Of a DNA stretch of 64,000 nt, positions 1-8,929 are shown piece after piece. Made by a program: the position numbers and the translations under genes. The notes under the pieces are model-generated. The model did no database searches. It had not been told where the DNA came from and worked only from the letters and a program-made list of their open reading frames with translations. Where the stretch lies: contig NZ_BAAADA010000116.1 in NCBI RefSeq assembly GCF_039522005.1, forward strand, positions 23,620-87,619, in the 5' to 3' direction. Each line of letters begins with the position of its first letter. Positions within the stretch are counted from its first letter, which is position 1. Source of the DNA: Alkalibacterium indicireducens (GTDB lineage Bacteria > Bacillota > Bacilli > Lactobacillales > Carnobacteriaceae_A).

Positions 1-705
1 TTCACCCATTGTATTATTCAATATCAGCAGGGTATGATTTTTAGACCGGTCACTCTTGACGATTCCGTTTTCAAGCCGGATCACTCGAGCAGGCATATGC
101 TCGACAAAGCTGTAATCATGAGTAGACATGACAACTGTTGTACCAGATCTATTTATCTTGTGGAGAAGCTGAAGCATCTTGAGGCTGGTCCTCGGATCCA
201 GACTGCCTGTCGGTTCATCGGCTATCAGCAGTTTCGGCTTATGTACAATGGCTCTAGCGATAGCGATCCGCTGCTGTTCTCCACCGGAACAATGTTCAGG
301 CAGGTCGAGCTCCTTGTGCTTAAGACCTACCGTAGTCAAGGCTTCCATCACACGCTCTTCTATCTGATTTTCCTCAACTCCGGTCACTTCCAGCACATAG
401 GCTACATTTTCATAGACCGTTTTATAGTCCAGAAGGTTGTACTCCTGAAATACAACACCGACCTCTCGTCTGAGGCGATACAGTTCATTCGACTTCAATC
501 GGCTGACAATATAAGAGTCAAACACCACATGACCGTTCGTAGGTTTCACCTGACCATACAGATGCTTGAGTAAAGTCGATTTGCCTGAGCCACTTTTACC
601 GATCAGATAGACGAATTCCCCCTGATCGATATCAATGGAGACATTTTTCAGTGCCTGAGTCTGGGTCTTATTATAATGCTTGGATACATTCATTAATCGG
701 ATCAT
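1..705 (-). CDS. ftsE: FtsE-like ABC transporter ATP-binding protein (partial, 3' end off window)
   Basis: The minus frame is open from ATG at 705 to the window edge, 235 codons with no stop. GAGGAGG lies 8 nt before the ATG. The protein starts MIRLMNVSKHY and has Walker A GKSGSGKST (about residue 38), the signature CSGGEQQR, Walker B LLIADEPTGSLDP and an H-loop STHD. The order and wording resemble FtsE, the ATPase that with FtsX controls peptidoglycan hydrolases during division. The usual FtsE length is about 228 aa, so a C-terminal extension is likely. It follows the two rod genes at the end of the flagellar block, 43 nt away. An ftsX partner would lie left of the window. It could also be a LolD/MacB-type ATPase; the FtsE-like body makes that less likely. 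Confidence 0.85.
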   Translation of the reverse strand, partial: MIRLMNVSKHYNKTQTQALKNVSIDIDQGEFVYLIGKSGSGKSTLLKHLYGQVKPTNGHVVFDSYIVSRLKSNELYRLRREVGVVFQEYNLLDYKTVYENVAYVLEVTGVEENQIEERVMEALTTVGLKHKELDLPEHCSGGEQQRIAIARAIVHKPKLLIADEPTGSLDPRTSLKMLQLLHKINRSGTTVVMSTHDYSFVEHMPARVIRLENGIVKSDRSKNHTLLILNNTMGE

Positions 706-748
706 CAGGGTGTCCTCCTCTAACTCGGAAAAGTTTTTCTTAGTTTAA

Positions 749-1525
749 TTAAGTGAACTGATTGATCAGTGAGTATATTTCGTCTGTGCTCTGCATCACT
801 TTTGAATTAAGCGAATAGGCACGCTGAGACATGATCATTTCCATCATGCTCTGAGCCAGGTCTACAGTGGATTCTTCCAGGTACCCGCTCATGATCGTAC
901 CGACGCCTCCCTGATCCGCATTTGAGATCAGCAGGTCAGCGCCTTCTGCCACTCGGTAAGTGTTGGTTCCTGCCGGTTCGATATCACTTGAGTTAGCGGG
1001 AAGAAATAGTGGAATCGAACCGACTACTGTCGACTGTCCGTTGACTAGGCTGAGTATGTCGCCATTTTTGTCGATGCTGACTGTTCCTCCTGCCCACTGG
1101 TCAGCCGGTACAGTCAAGTTAACTTCCAGCAAGTCCCCTCTGTCATTGACGAGCTGGTTTGTATCATTTAAATGAAAAGCGCCATCTCGTGTCAGCAGCC
1201 GTTCGTTGTCAGCATTACGGATCCCGAAGAACCCGTTTCCTCCAATAGCTAGATGATAGGTGTCTCCTGTATGAGCCAGCCCACCCTGGGTGTAACTGTC
1301 TTTCGTTCCGGCAATGCGCACTCCAGTATTCAGTGAAAGAGGATCGGCATTTTCAGATAACCTTACATCCTGTTCAGTCACCGCATTATGCATGAGCTCA
1401 CTGAACTGAACATCCTTTTTCTTGAATCCAGTTGTATTGACATTTGAAATATTATGGGCAACATGGTTCATTCTATGCTGCTGCGACTGCAAGGCACTTT
1501 TAGAAATACTATATGGTATATTCAC
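749..1525 (-). CDS. flgG: Flagellar rod protein of FlgG/FlhP type
   Basis: 258 aa. The N-terminal D0 segment includes the rod-family motif HNISNVNTTGFKK (about residues 25-37), and the C-terminal half ends with a coiled D0 segment (QRAYSLNSKVMQSTDEI). These terminal helices pack in the axial rod and hook of the basal body. GTG is the likely start, preceded by AGGAGAG. It is the second of two rod-type genes after sigD, the same order as flhO-flhP in Bacillus subtilis, so it is probably the FlhP/FlgG counterpart. No signal peptide is present, as expected for a substrate of the flagellar export apparatus. Assignment to distal versus proximal rod is inferred from position. Confidence 0.85.
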   Translation of the reverse strand: MNIPYSISKSALQSQQHRMNHVAHNISNVNTTGFKKKDVQFSELMHNAVTEQDVRLSENADPLSLNTGVRIAGTKDSYTQGGLAHTGDTYHLAIGGNGFFGIRNADNERLLTRDGAFHLNDTNQLVNDRGDLLEVNLTVPADQWAGGTVSIDKNGDILSLVNGQSTVVGSIPLFLPANSSDIEPAGTNTYRVAEGADLLISNADQGGVGTIMSGYLEESTVDLAQSMMEMIMSQRAYSLNSKVMQSTDEIYSLINQFT

Positions 1526-1551
1526 TAGCTCTCCTACCTCCCTTTATCAGA

Positions 1552-2331
1552 TTATGTCCGTCCGACTTCCTGAGTCGCCCGTCTTAGTGTTTCATCGGCA
1601 GACTGCAGGACTTTCTGGTTGGCTTCAAATTCTCTCGAGATCTGTAGCATATCACTCATCACATCGACCATATTGACATTTGATGATTCCACGTAGCCCT
1701 GTTCGATCGTGAAGCCATTTCCTGCAGGTGCTCCGCCGTCACCTTGGAACAAAGTCCCACCAGCACTTGTCAGGCCGGTTGGATCATCAAACTGGGTCAT
1801 GTACAGGAACTGTGGCACGTTACGGTCATTGGTATAGACAAAGCCATTATTGCTTACTGTGAATGCTTCTTCGAAATCAGTTCCCACCATGATCGGAGAC
1901 ATGCCGCCGTTCTGCTCGATTCCCATGACGAGGTATCCTTCCTGGGTGATCAGCTGTCCGTCGGCATTCACGGAAAAGTTCCCGTTTTTTGTATAAAGGA
2001 GTTCACCTGCATCATTTTGCACGGTGAAAAAGGCGTCGCCGTTGACAGCCAGATCAGTTTTGTGATCCGTCAGCTGCAGACCGCCTGATGAAAAGTTTCG
2101 TACGGCTTCGTCCAGCTGGTTGCCGAAGACAATTGATCCGACATCTCTGCGTCTATTCGATTCAGGCCCTCTAGTGTAATTATGTACATCTGTCTGTTCA
2201 GTGGTACTGGTCATCAGCTGCTGGGACTTGTAGCCTGGCGTCATCGTATTCGCTGCATTTGTCGCCAGATTTTTCTGTTTCTGGGTCAGGACATTGAAGC
2301 TCCCTGACACAGTATCTAGACCTCTAATCAT
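1552..2331 (-). CDS. flhO: Flagellar rod protein of FlgF/FlhO type
   Basis: About 259 aa, starting MIRGLDTVSG at ATG 2331 with AAAGGA 9 nt upstream. A second ATG at 2337 sits too close to that site. The start overlaps the sigD stop (2324-2326). Residues around 25-35 carry the rod motif in a variant form (NAANTMTPGYK), and the C-terminus carries the matching helix (SREFEANQKVLQSADETL). The middle has the usual beta-rich FlgG core. It is the first of the two rod genes downstream of the sigma factor, as with flhO in Bacillus. Together with the next gene it should form part of the rod between MS ring and hook. Confidence 0.85.
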   Translation of the reverse strand: MIRGLDTVSGSFNVLTQKQKNLATNAANTMTPGYKSQQLMTSTTEQTDVHNYTRGPESNRRRDVGSIVFGNQLDEAVRNFSSGGLQLTDHKTDLAVNGDAFFTVQNDAGELLYTKNGNFSVNADGQLITQEGYLVMGIEQNGGMSPIMVGTDFEEAFTVSNNGFVYTNDRNVPQFLYMTQFDDPTGLTSAGGTLFQGDGGAPAGNGFTIEQGYVESSNVNMVDVMSDMLQISREFEANQKVLQSADETLRRATQEVGRT

Positions 2332-3040
2332 GTGCATAGTCCTTTCTCATCACTTCTCTTAGTTTAAGGAGAGCTTTTCCGTGGATCTGGGAAACCCGCG
2401 GTGTTGAAATATCATAAATGTAGCCGACTTCTTTCATGCTCAGTTCTTCAAAGTAAATGAGCTGAAGAATCTGCTGTTCTCTTTCAGAAAGAGTCAGAAT
2501 GGCTTCTTTCATGAAGGAAAGCTGCTCTTTTTTAATCAGTTTTTCTTCCGCTTGAACTGCCGATTCATCCTTCATGACTTCCATAATGTTCGTTTCACTG
2601 GACGAATCCTCGAATAGAATATCATCAAGGGAGACATCCGACAGCTGGTGAACCGTTTCATAAATCTTCTTCAGGTCAGTATCAGTGATACCCATCTGCT
2701 GACAAATTTCTTTTTCTGTCGGTGTTCTAAGCAAGGTCTGCTGCAGTGAATTGATGGCATCATAATACTCATTGACTGCCTTGATTTTATTGCGGGATAC
2801 CCTGGATGTCTTTCTTATCTCATCGATGATAACACCTTTAATTCGCATGTAGGCATAATTGATAAAAGGGACATTTAAGGCATCATCATACTTCTCTATG
2901 GCTTTCATCAAGCCAATCACTCCGATATTGACCAGGTCTTCATGTTCGTATTCTTTGTTATTGATTTTCAGTCCGTGAACCACTTTATGTACAAGCGGCA
3001 TATACTGCATGACCGTGTCGTTTCTCAGCTGCTCTTCCAT
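2324..3040 (-). CDS. sigD: RNA polymerase sigma factor for flagellar operons (sigma-28 / SigD / FliA)
   Basis: 238 aa from ATG 3040, preceded by GGAGGGAGAAC; the longer frame upstream lies inside flhA and lacks a ribosome site. Region 2 is visible in the first 90 residues (HEDLVNIGVIGLMKAIEKYD, then the -10-binding segment ending GVIIDEIRKTSRVSR). Region 4 is in the last 60 residues (LSEREQQILQLIYFEELSMKEVGYI) with its helix-turn-helix. This is the late-flagellar sigma factor. Its likely targets in this window are the promoters at hag, flgM and the two receptor genes, which share TTAA or TAAA, a 15-bp spacer and an NCCGATNR -10. FlgM, its inhibitor, is encoded at 27489-27770. Confidence 0.93.
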   Translation of the reverse strand: MEEQLRNDTVMQYMPLVHKVVHGLKINNKEYEHEDLVNIGVIGLMKAIEKYDDALNVPFINYAYMRIKGVIIDEIRKTSRVSRNKIKAVNEYYDAINSLQQTLLRTPTEKEICQQMGITDTDLKKIYETVHQLSDVSLDDILFEDSSSETNIMEVMKDESAVQAEEKLIKKEQLSFMKEAILTLSEREQQILQLIYFEELSMKEVGYIYDISTPRVSQIHGKALLKLREVMRKDYAHD

Positions 3041-3054
3041 GTTCTCCCTCCATT

Positions 3055-5133
3055 CTAATTCATGCTTACCATTCCAGTGCTCTCGATCGCACATTCATTA
3101 GGTATCTCATTTAATGACAGGACAGTCAGGTCCGGAAAATTGAACGACAGCAGGTTTCGCATCGCCGGTCTGATTTTAGGTGAAGTCAGCAGGACAAAAG
3201 GAATTCCTTGAGCAGTCAGCATGGCACTCTGCTGATTGATACTGTCAAACAGCTGATTGACTTCCTGAGGCTGCAGCACAGGTATCGATCCTTGCGTCGA
3301 CTTCTGAATGCTTGACGCCAGACGTTCCTCGACTTCAGGGTGAACAGTCAGAACATTTAGTGTGTTCTGATCATCCATATGTTCTTTGACAATCGTCCGT
3401 TTAAGTGCCTGTCTGACATATTCCGTGAGTGTTTCATGATCTTTTGTCGTGTTGCCGTAATCGGCAAGCGTCTCCAGTATCGTAACTAGGTCGGTGATTG
3501 GCACACCCTCACGTAGAAGGCGCTGAAGGACTTTCTGAACGTCACCCAGCTGCAGGATATCAGGAATCAGTTCATCGATAACAACGCTGTAATGCTCTTT
3601 CAGCCCTTCGAGCAGTTCCTTGACTTCCTGGCGGCCTAACAGTTCATCCGCATTCTGCTTCATCACTTCTTTGACATGTGTAACTAGAACGGTTAACGGG
3701 TCAACCACAGTATAATCATGAAGCTCTGCAATTTCCTTGTTTTTCTCTGTTACCCAGAGCGCATCCAATCCAAAAGCAGGTTCTTTTGCGTCGATCCCGT
3801 CGATTTCCTCTTCCATCCCTCCTGGTTCAACGACCAAAAACATATCGGGATAAAGGGTCCCTTGGGCAACTTCATTTCCTTTTATCTTAATAACATAATC
3901 ATGCTGCGCCAACTGCAGGTTGTCTCTTATACGGATGGGATTCAGAAGTATTCCCAGTTCATAGGAAAGCTGCTTACGAATGGCCGCGATCTGGTCGGTC
4001 ATGCTGGATTCCTGATCTTCATTTGCCAGCGGAATCAGACCATAGCCAATCTCAACGGCAATACGGTCGACCTGAAACTGAGAAGCTGATTCCTCGACGG
4101 GTTCTGCCTCACGACTCGCTGCTGCCTGAAGGTTTTGAGCTGCAAGATCCTGTTCAGTGGCTTTCTGACTTTCACTGACAAGATAACCTGCGACGAACAA
4201 GCCAGTAGCTAATAGAATGAATGGGAAGAACGGAAAGCCAGGTGCCATGGCGAATACGACCATCAGAGTACCAACGATATACATGACCTGAGGTGTATGG
4301 AACAACTCCCCACCGATCGTATCTCCGAAGGCTTTTTCATTAGCTGTTCGGGTAACCAGGATACCGGAAGCGACTGATATCAGAAGCGAAGGGATCTGAC
4401 TGACTAGACCATCCCCGATAGTCAGCTGACCAAAGTGAACCAGTGCTTCCCCTATCGTATAGTCCCCTTGAAGAGAATGAATGGCAATCCCACCAACCAA
4501 GTTGATCAGTGTGATAATGATTCCGGCAATGGCATCTCCTTTGACGAATTTACTGGCTCCGTCCATGGCACCGTAAAAGTTTGCTTCTTTTTCAAGGTTT
4601 GAACGTCTAAGTTTAGCCTGTTCTTCAGTAATCAGACCACTGTTCAGGTCCGCATCGATTGCCATCTGTTTACCTGGCATGGCATCCAGTGTGAAACGCG
4701 CCGATACTTCAGCGACTCGGCTGGCTCCGTTTGTAACGACTATCATCTGAACAACCACGATAATGATGAACAGGACGGCCCCTACAATGTAGTTATTCCC
4801 TGCAACGAAGCTTCCGAATGTATCAATGACTTGTCCGGCGTCTCCCTGACTCAGAATCAGACGGGTCGAACTGATATTCAGACCCAATCGAACCATTGTC
4901 GTGATCAGGAGCAAGGTCGGGAAACTCAGAAAGTCAAGTACAGAGTGCGTAAACAGAGTTAGTACGAGAATCGTTATGCCTAATGATATGTTCACGACTA
5001 AAAGGAAATCTAGTATAAATGTGGGCATTGGGATGATAATGATACCGATAATAGAGACGACGACAAAAGCAATGATTATATTTAAAGTGTTGGCTAGTGC
5101 CGCTTTACGTTTAGCTGCCATCGGGTTGTTCAT
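3055..5133 (-). CDS. flhA: Flagellar export gate protein FlhA
   Basis: 692 aa, the usual family length. The N-terminal half has about eight membrane helices and a conserved cytoplasmic loop (MPGKQMAIDADL, about residues 150-165, the FHIPEP signature region). The C-terminal half is the soluble domain that forms the nonameric ring where late substrates and chaperones dock. ATG 5133 has AAGGA upstream. It sits 16 nt after flhB and overlaps the upstream frame of sigD. In Bacillus flhA is followed by flhF and flhG; here sigD follows directly. Confidence 0.95.
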   Translation of the reverse strand: MNNPMAAKRKAALANTLNIIIAFVVVSIIGIIIIPMPTFILDFLLVVNISLGITILVLTLFTHSVLDFLSFPTLLLITTMVRLGLNISSTRLILSQGDAGQVIDTFGSFVAGNNYIVGAVLFIIIVVVQMIVVTNGASRVAEVSARFTLDAMPGKQMAIDADLNSGLITEEQAKLRRSNLEKEANFYGAMDGASKFVKGDAIAGIIITLINLVGGIAIHSLQGDYTIGEALVHFGQLTIGDGLVSQIPSLLISVASGILVTRTANEKAFGDTIGGELFHTPQVMYIVGTLMVVFAMAPGFPFFPFILLATGLFVAGYLVSESQKATEQDLAAQNLQAAASREAEPVEESASQFQVDRIAVEIGYGLIPLANEDQESSMTDQIAAIRKQLSYELGILLNPIRIRDNLQLAQHDYVIKIKGNEVAQGTLYPDMFLVVEPGGMEEEIDGIDAKEPAFGLDALWVTEKNKEIAELHDYTVVDPLTVLVTHVKEVMKQNADELLGRQEVKELLEGLKEHYSVVIDELIPDILQLGDVQKVLQRLLREGVPITDLVTILETLADYGNTTKDHETLTEYVRQALKRTIVKEHMDDQNTLNVLTVHPEVEERLASSIQKSTQGSIPVLQPQEVNQLFDSINQQSAMLTAQGIPFVLLTSPKIRPAMRNLLSFNFPDLTVLSLNEIPNECAIESTGMVSMN

Positions 5134-5149
5134 AAGTACTCATCCTTTT

Positions 5150-6220
5150 TTATATCTTGTGTTTTCTGCTAGCTTCTGCCTGGAAGATCAGTGCAAGAAT
5201 TTCTGCGATTGCTTCATACATGTCAGTAGGTATTGGATCCATTGGTTCAACTTGTTTATATAGAGCTCTTGCGAGCGGTTTGTTCTCAATAATCGGTACG
5301 TTTTCCTGCCTGGCAAGTTCTCTCATCTTGAGTGCCATTTGGTCCTGACCCTTGACTAAGACGACTGGTACCTGATCTTTTGTCTGGTCATAACGCACTG
5401 CAATAGCAAAGTGAGTCGGGTTGGTGATTAGAACAGTTGATTCAGCGACGTCTTTTATATTTCCAGCTAGCATATCTCTGTAGCGCGCTTTACGCTGAGA
5501 TTTAACCTGAGGGTCCCCTTCCATTTCCTTGTACTCATCTTTGATTTCCTGCATGGACATCATCAAGTTCTTCTTATGGTCGTACCTCTGATAGACATAA
5601 TCCAGTATGCCGAGTATGGCCATGAAAACGGCCAGCTGAAAAGCCAGCTGACTGACCAGCTCGATCATTAGAGGAAAGATGGCAAAGGAACCTACTCTAC
5701 CGGCATTCAAGATGACAACAGCTGACTGATAAAGTGTATAGACTGTAAACCCTACGACAATAAACAGTTTCATCAAGTTCTTCACCAGTCCGAACAGTGC
5801 CTTTTTACCAAAGATATTCTTGAAGCCACTGATTGGATTGATTTTGCTAAAACTAGGTTTTAAGGGTTCTTTCGTAAAGAGAAAACCTACTTGAACCATA
5901 TTTCCAACAACTCCAGTGAAAAAGGCGATGCCTAGAAATGGTGCAGCTAGAACGATGAACCAGATGATGGCATTCATTCCCATTGCAGGCAGTTCATGAA
6001 CCACCCGTGCCGGATCATTCCCGAAACGAAGGGATTGCTGCAGATAGACATAGGCTCGTTGAAGGACATACATGGCCAGAGCAGTAAAGCCTAAAGCAAA
6101 AAGTCCGAATGATATAGCCGAAGACAAATCCTGACTTTTCGGCACCTGTCCCTTCTTCCTCGCTTCACGGAGTTTCTTTAGGGTGGGTTTTTCTGTTTTT
6201 CCGTCTTTATCTGCCGCCAT
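5150..6220 (-). CDS. flhB: Flagellar export switch protein FlhB
   Basis: 356 aa. There is a charged N-terminus (KTEKPTLKKLREARKKGQVPKS), four membrane helices to about residue 210, then a cytoplasmic domain with the self-cleavage site NPTH near residue 265. Cleavage between N and P switches export from rod/hook to filament substrates, in concert with FliK (encoded at 12646). The ATG is preceded by AAAGGAGG. It lies between fliR and flhA with 15-16 nt gaps, the conserved order. Confidence 0.95.
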   Translation of the reverse strand: MAADKDGKTEKPTLKKLREARKKGQVPKSQDLSSAISFGLFALGFTALAMYVLQRAYVYLQQSLRFGNDPARVVHELPAMGMNAIIWFIVLAAPFLGIAFFTGVVGNMVQVGFLFTKEPLKPSFSKINPISGFKNIFGKKALFGLVKNLMKLFIVVGFTVYTLYQSAVVILNAGRVGSFAIFPLMIELVSQLAFQLAVFMAILGILDYVYQRYDHKKNLMMSMQEIKDEYKEMEGDPQVKSQRKARYRDMLAGNIKDVAESTVLITNPTHFAIAVRYDQTKDQVPVVLVKGQDQMALKMRELARQENVPIIENKPLARALYKQVEPMDPIPTDMYEAIAEILALIFQAEASRKHKI

Positions 6221-6235
6221 CAGTCATCGCCTCCT

Positions 6236-6997
6236 TTACTGAAGAGAATACAGCCATTCGTTCATATATCTGATCATATCCGGGAACAGGTCCCCTATGT
6301 TTCTCATGAGTAGTGGTAAAAAGAAGAACATGAATATCAGACTCACCAGTGTTTTCATCGGCATCCCCAGTATCAGTACGTTGATCTGAGGAACTGTTCT
6401 GGATATCAGAGCAAGGGTTAACTCAGAAAGCAAAGCGACGATTATAAGTGGGATAGCAAGTGAAATGGCTGCGGCAAACAGATGGCCGAACAGTCGTACG
6501 ATGCCTTCTAGACCAATATGTGTAAGCATCACTTGATCCGTACTGATTGGTGCCCAGGTAAACGATTCAACCAGTGTTGTAATGACCTGATGATGTATGT
6601 TCGCTATGAAAAAAATCATGATCGAAATCCAATAATAGATCCGTCCATAATAGGATGCGTTGACTCCTAGAGATGGATCATATATTGCGCCCATAGAGAA
6701 TCCGACCTGAAAGTCTACGAGGGTGCCGGCAATCTCTACTGCCGTAAAAAACAGCAGCGTAATATAACCAAGTGCCATACCGATAAGCAGTTCTCTAATT
6801 CCCAGCAGCAAAAAATCTCCCATGGCCAGTTCAGCTGTAATCGCTGGAACAGCACCTATCACAGGTAGCGCTAATCCGGTCGACAGTGCCACTTTACTGA
6901 CAGTCGGAAAGGACGAGTGTGAAAATCCTGGGCTGATCGAGATGAATACGGTCAATCTGATCATGATCAATAGAAATTGCTGTACTTCTCCTGTCAT
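6236..6997 (-). CDS. fliR: Flagellar export gate protein FliR
   Basis: 253 aa, very hydrophobic, with six or so predicted membrane segments and the conserved early stretch RLTVFISISPGFS. FliR joins FliP and FliQ in the helical gate core inside the MS ring. Its start is 4 nt after the fliQ stop, so the two are translated together. The order fliP-fliQ-fliR-flhB-flhA is fully conserved here. Confidence 0.94.
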   Translation of the reverse strand: MTGEVQQFLLIMIRLTVFISISPGFSHSSFPTVSKVALSTGLALPVIGAVPAITAELAMGDFLLLGIRELLIGMALGYITLLFFTAVEIAGTLVDFQVGFSMGAIYDPSLGVNASYYGRIYYWISIMIFFIANIHHQVITTLVESFTWAPISTDQVMLTHIGLEGIVRLFGHLFAAAISLAIPLIIVALLSELTLALISRTVPQINVLILGMPMKTLVSLIFMFFFLPLLMRNIGDLFPDMIRYMNEWLYSLQ

Positions 6998-7001
6998 GCC
7001 A

Positions 7002-7265
7002 TCACAATCCTGCGATGATCGAGAAGAGTCGATCCGTGAAAGCCACTAGTGTATTCAGCATGAAATTCCCGAGAAGGACCAGTGTCAATAAGATTGCAAA
7101 AAGCTTGGGCACAAAACTCAACGTCTGTTCCTGTATCTGAGTCGTTGCCTGTATAATACTGATGACCAGTCCGATTACCAGTGCAGTGATGAGTACCGGT
7201 CCACCTACTCTGATGAGGACCAGGAATGCATCCTGCAGGACATCTAAAACATTTTGTGTTGACAT
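7002..7265 (-). CDS. fliQ: Flagellar export gate protein FliQ
   Basis: 87 aa, the expected size, with two hydrophobic helices separated by a short polar loop containing IQATTQIQEQTLSFVPK, a hallmark of FliQ and of SctS in virulence secretion systems. About four copies assemble with FliP5 and FliR1. AAAGGATATACAT precedes the ATG. The 76-nt gap to fliP is the only sizeable one in the export-gate block. Confidence 0.94.
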   Translation of the reverse strand: MSTQNVLDVLQDAFLVLIRVGGPVLITALVIGLVISIIQATTQIQEQTLSFVPKLFAILLTLVLLGNFMLNTLVAFTDRLFSIIAGL

Positions 7266-7341
7266 ATGTATATCCTTTCCATTTTACATCTCAGCTTGGT
7301 ACAACCGATCACATTTGCAATGAGTTTACGAGAACTTTAAT

Positions 7342-8007
7342 TTAATAAAAACTTCCAATAAGTGACTCGACCACCAGATACCACCCATCAACCATAACGA
7401 ACAGCAGAAGCTTGAATGGCAGTGAAATCATCACTGGTGAAAGCATGAACATCCCCATGGACATCAAAATACTTGCTACAACGATATCGATGACGAGAAA
7501 CGGAATGAAAATTAGAAAGCCAATGGTAAAGGCTGTCCGTAGTTCACTGATTGCAAAAGCCGGAATGACCGTGAATAACGATAAATCTTCCGGATCTTCA
7601 GGGAAATCGTCACCGCTCAGCTGAACGAAGAGTTCCAGATCAGTTGTCCGTGTCTGGTCGAGCATGAACGTCTTGATCGGTTCCTCTGCAATATCCAGCG
7701 ATTCTTCTCTGGTAATTTCTCCCGCCAGCATTGGCTGCAAGGCCTGCTCGTTTACTTCCTGATACACTGGACGCATGACGAATACTGACAGAAAGAGAGC
7801 CAGACCGATCAGCACCTGGTTTGGTGGACTCTGCTGTGTTCCTAAAGCATTTCTTGTAAATGACAGCACAATTATTGTTCGTGTAAAGCTTGTAGTCAGT
7901 ACCAGAAAGGAAGGAATCAGTGCAATCAGAAAAAGCAGAAGATATAAGTTGACGACTTCAGACGTGTCGTTAGTCAGCGCCAAAGCGTCTACCAGATTTT
8001 CTGTCAT
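7342..8007 (-). CDS. fliP: Flagellar export gate protein FliP
   Basis: 222 aa from ATG 8007, whose ATGA overlaps the fliO stop; a longer frame to 8055 lies inside fliO and has no ribosome site. After a short N-terminus comes a hydrophobic segment, then the conserved block LTTSFTRTIIVLSFTRNALGTQQ.. PPNQVLIGLALFLSVFVM. Two further membrane helices are near the C-terminus. FliP forms the pentameric base of the export gate. Translation is probably coupled to fliO. Confidence 0.95.
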   Translation of the reverse strand: MTENLVDALALTNDTSEVVNLYLLLFLIALIPSFLVLTTSFTRTIIVLSFTRNALGTQQSPPNQVLIGLALFLSVFVMRPVYQEVNEQALQPMLAGEITREESLDIAEEPIKTFMLDQTRTTDLELFVQLSGDDFPEDPEDLSLFTVIPAFAISELRTAFTIGFLIFIPFLVIDIVVASILMSMGMFMLSPVMISLPFKLLLFVMVDGWYLVVESLIGSFY

Positions 8008-8420
8008 GTCTTGTGTGTTCCTTTCTTCTGAAACTCTGTGTACTGTTTCTTCCACTTCTTGATATATGTAGTGAGCGTGGCCGCCCTCTTACTTGATAAT
8101 GAAGCGACTTGACTCGTCAGCTGTCCTGCTTCTTGACTGTGCTGCTTCTTAGCCAGACGCTGCTGGATCGCTTCCTTTTCTTCATTAGTAAATGTCTTGA
8201 TGACCTCATTAGAGGTTTCGGAAATACTCATCAGCATGTATTCCGACTCGACTTGAACAATGCAGAGAGAAGAAGATTTGGAAACCTGCACCCGCTCGAT
8301 TATTTTTATGACTTGGCTCGATGGCTGCTGGATGCCGTTTAGTTTCTTCAGCAAGAAATTAGCTAAAAACACAATCACAACCAAAGCTGTAATCATCTGG
8401 AAAATATCCATTATATCCAT
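8004..8420 (-). CDS. fliO: FliO/FliZ-type flagellar biosynthesis protein
   Basis: 138 aa. One N-terminal membrane helix (ITALVVIVFLANFLLKKL) is followed by a small cytoplasmic beta domain (VQVSKSSSLCIVQVESEYMLMSISE) and a charged tail. FliO assists assembly of FliP in the membrane and is lost from the finished machine. Identification depends on this layout and on its place between fliL and fliP; sequence conservation in the family is low. GAGATGAGGAA precedes ATG 8420; a second ATG at 8411 is possible. Confidence 0.85.
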   Translation of the reverse strand: MDIMDIFQMITALVVIVFLANFLLKKLNGIQQPSSQVIKIIERVQVSKSSSLCIVQVESEYMLMSISETSNEVIKTFTNEEKEAIQQRLAKKQHSQEAGQLTSQVASLSSKRAATLTTYIKKWKKQYTEFQKKGTHKT

Positions 8421-8440
8421 TTCCTCATCTCCTCTCTCTC

Positions 8441-8929
8441 TTATTTTTGAATCAGGATATTCGTCACATAGACGTCTTCTATCAGTTCATTACCCAAAGA
8501 CTGATTGATTCTGTCCTTAATCTGATCCTTGACGATGAACTCCCCGTCTTTTTCTTCCATAATAGTTGATACTGACTGGCTGGATACAACGTGAATCACT
8601 GCATCTCTTACTTTTGCGATATCGGTAGCGATTATTTCTGATGCGTCATCATCCATACTCGTGACAGTGATCTCCATTCTGACGATCGGCTGACTTCGAG
8701 CTGTTTCCCCTTTAACATTTACTATAAATTCATCAAGTGGGATGGCAATCTCGGTCGCCTGTGCTTCATTTAACGACCTGAAGCGGCTCATCAGTGATTC
8801 CTCTCCTGGTTCACCAAAGACTGTGATTCCTATTCCCATACCAGCTACAAGGACAATCACCCCAGCTACGATCCCTATCACTAAGTTTCTTACTTTTTTC
8901 TTTTTCGACTGTTCACTATTCTGTGCCAC
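8441..8929 (-). CDS. fliL: Flagellar basal-body associated protein FliL
   Basis: 162 aa if started at GTG 8929, which has AGAGAGGAAG 6 nt upstream inside the 3' end of motB. The ATG codons at 8950 and 8953 have no ribosome site. A lysine-rich cytoplasmic N-terminus (SKKKKVRN) is followed by one membrane helix (LVIGIVAGVIVLVAGMGIGI) and a periplasmic-side domain of stomatin-like FliL type. FliL rings surround active stators and strengthen torque. Its position right after motB fits that role. Confidence 0.9.
   Translation of the reverse strand: MAQNSEQSKKKKVRNLVIGIVAGVIVLVAGMGIGITVFGEPGEESLMSRFRSLNEAQATEIAIPLDEFIVNVKGETARSQPIVRMEITVTSMDDDASEIIATDIAKVRDAVIHVVSSQSVSTIMEEKDGEFIVKDQIKDRINQSLGNELIEDVYVTNILIQK

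Noticed and set aside
34..573. Plus-strand ORF of 179 codons
   Set aside because: It is antisense to the clear FtsE-like ATPase and has no coding features of its own.
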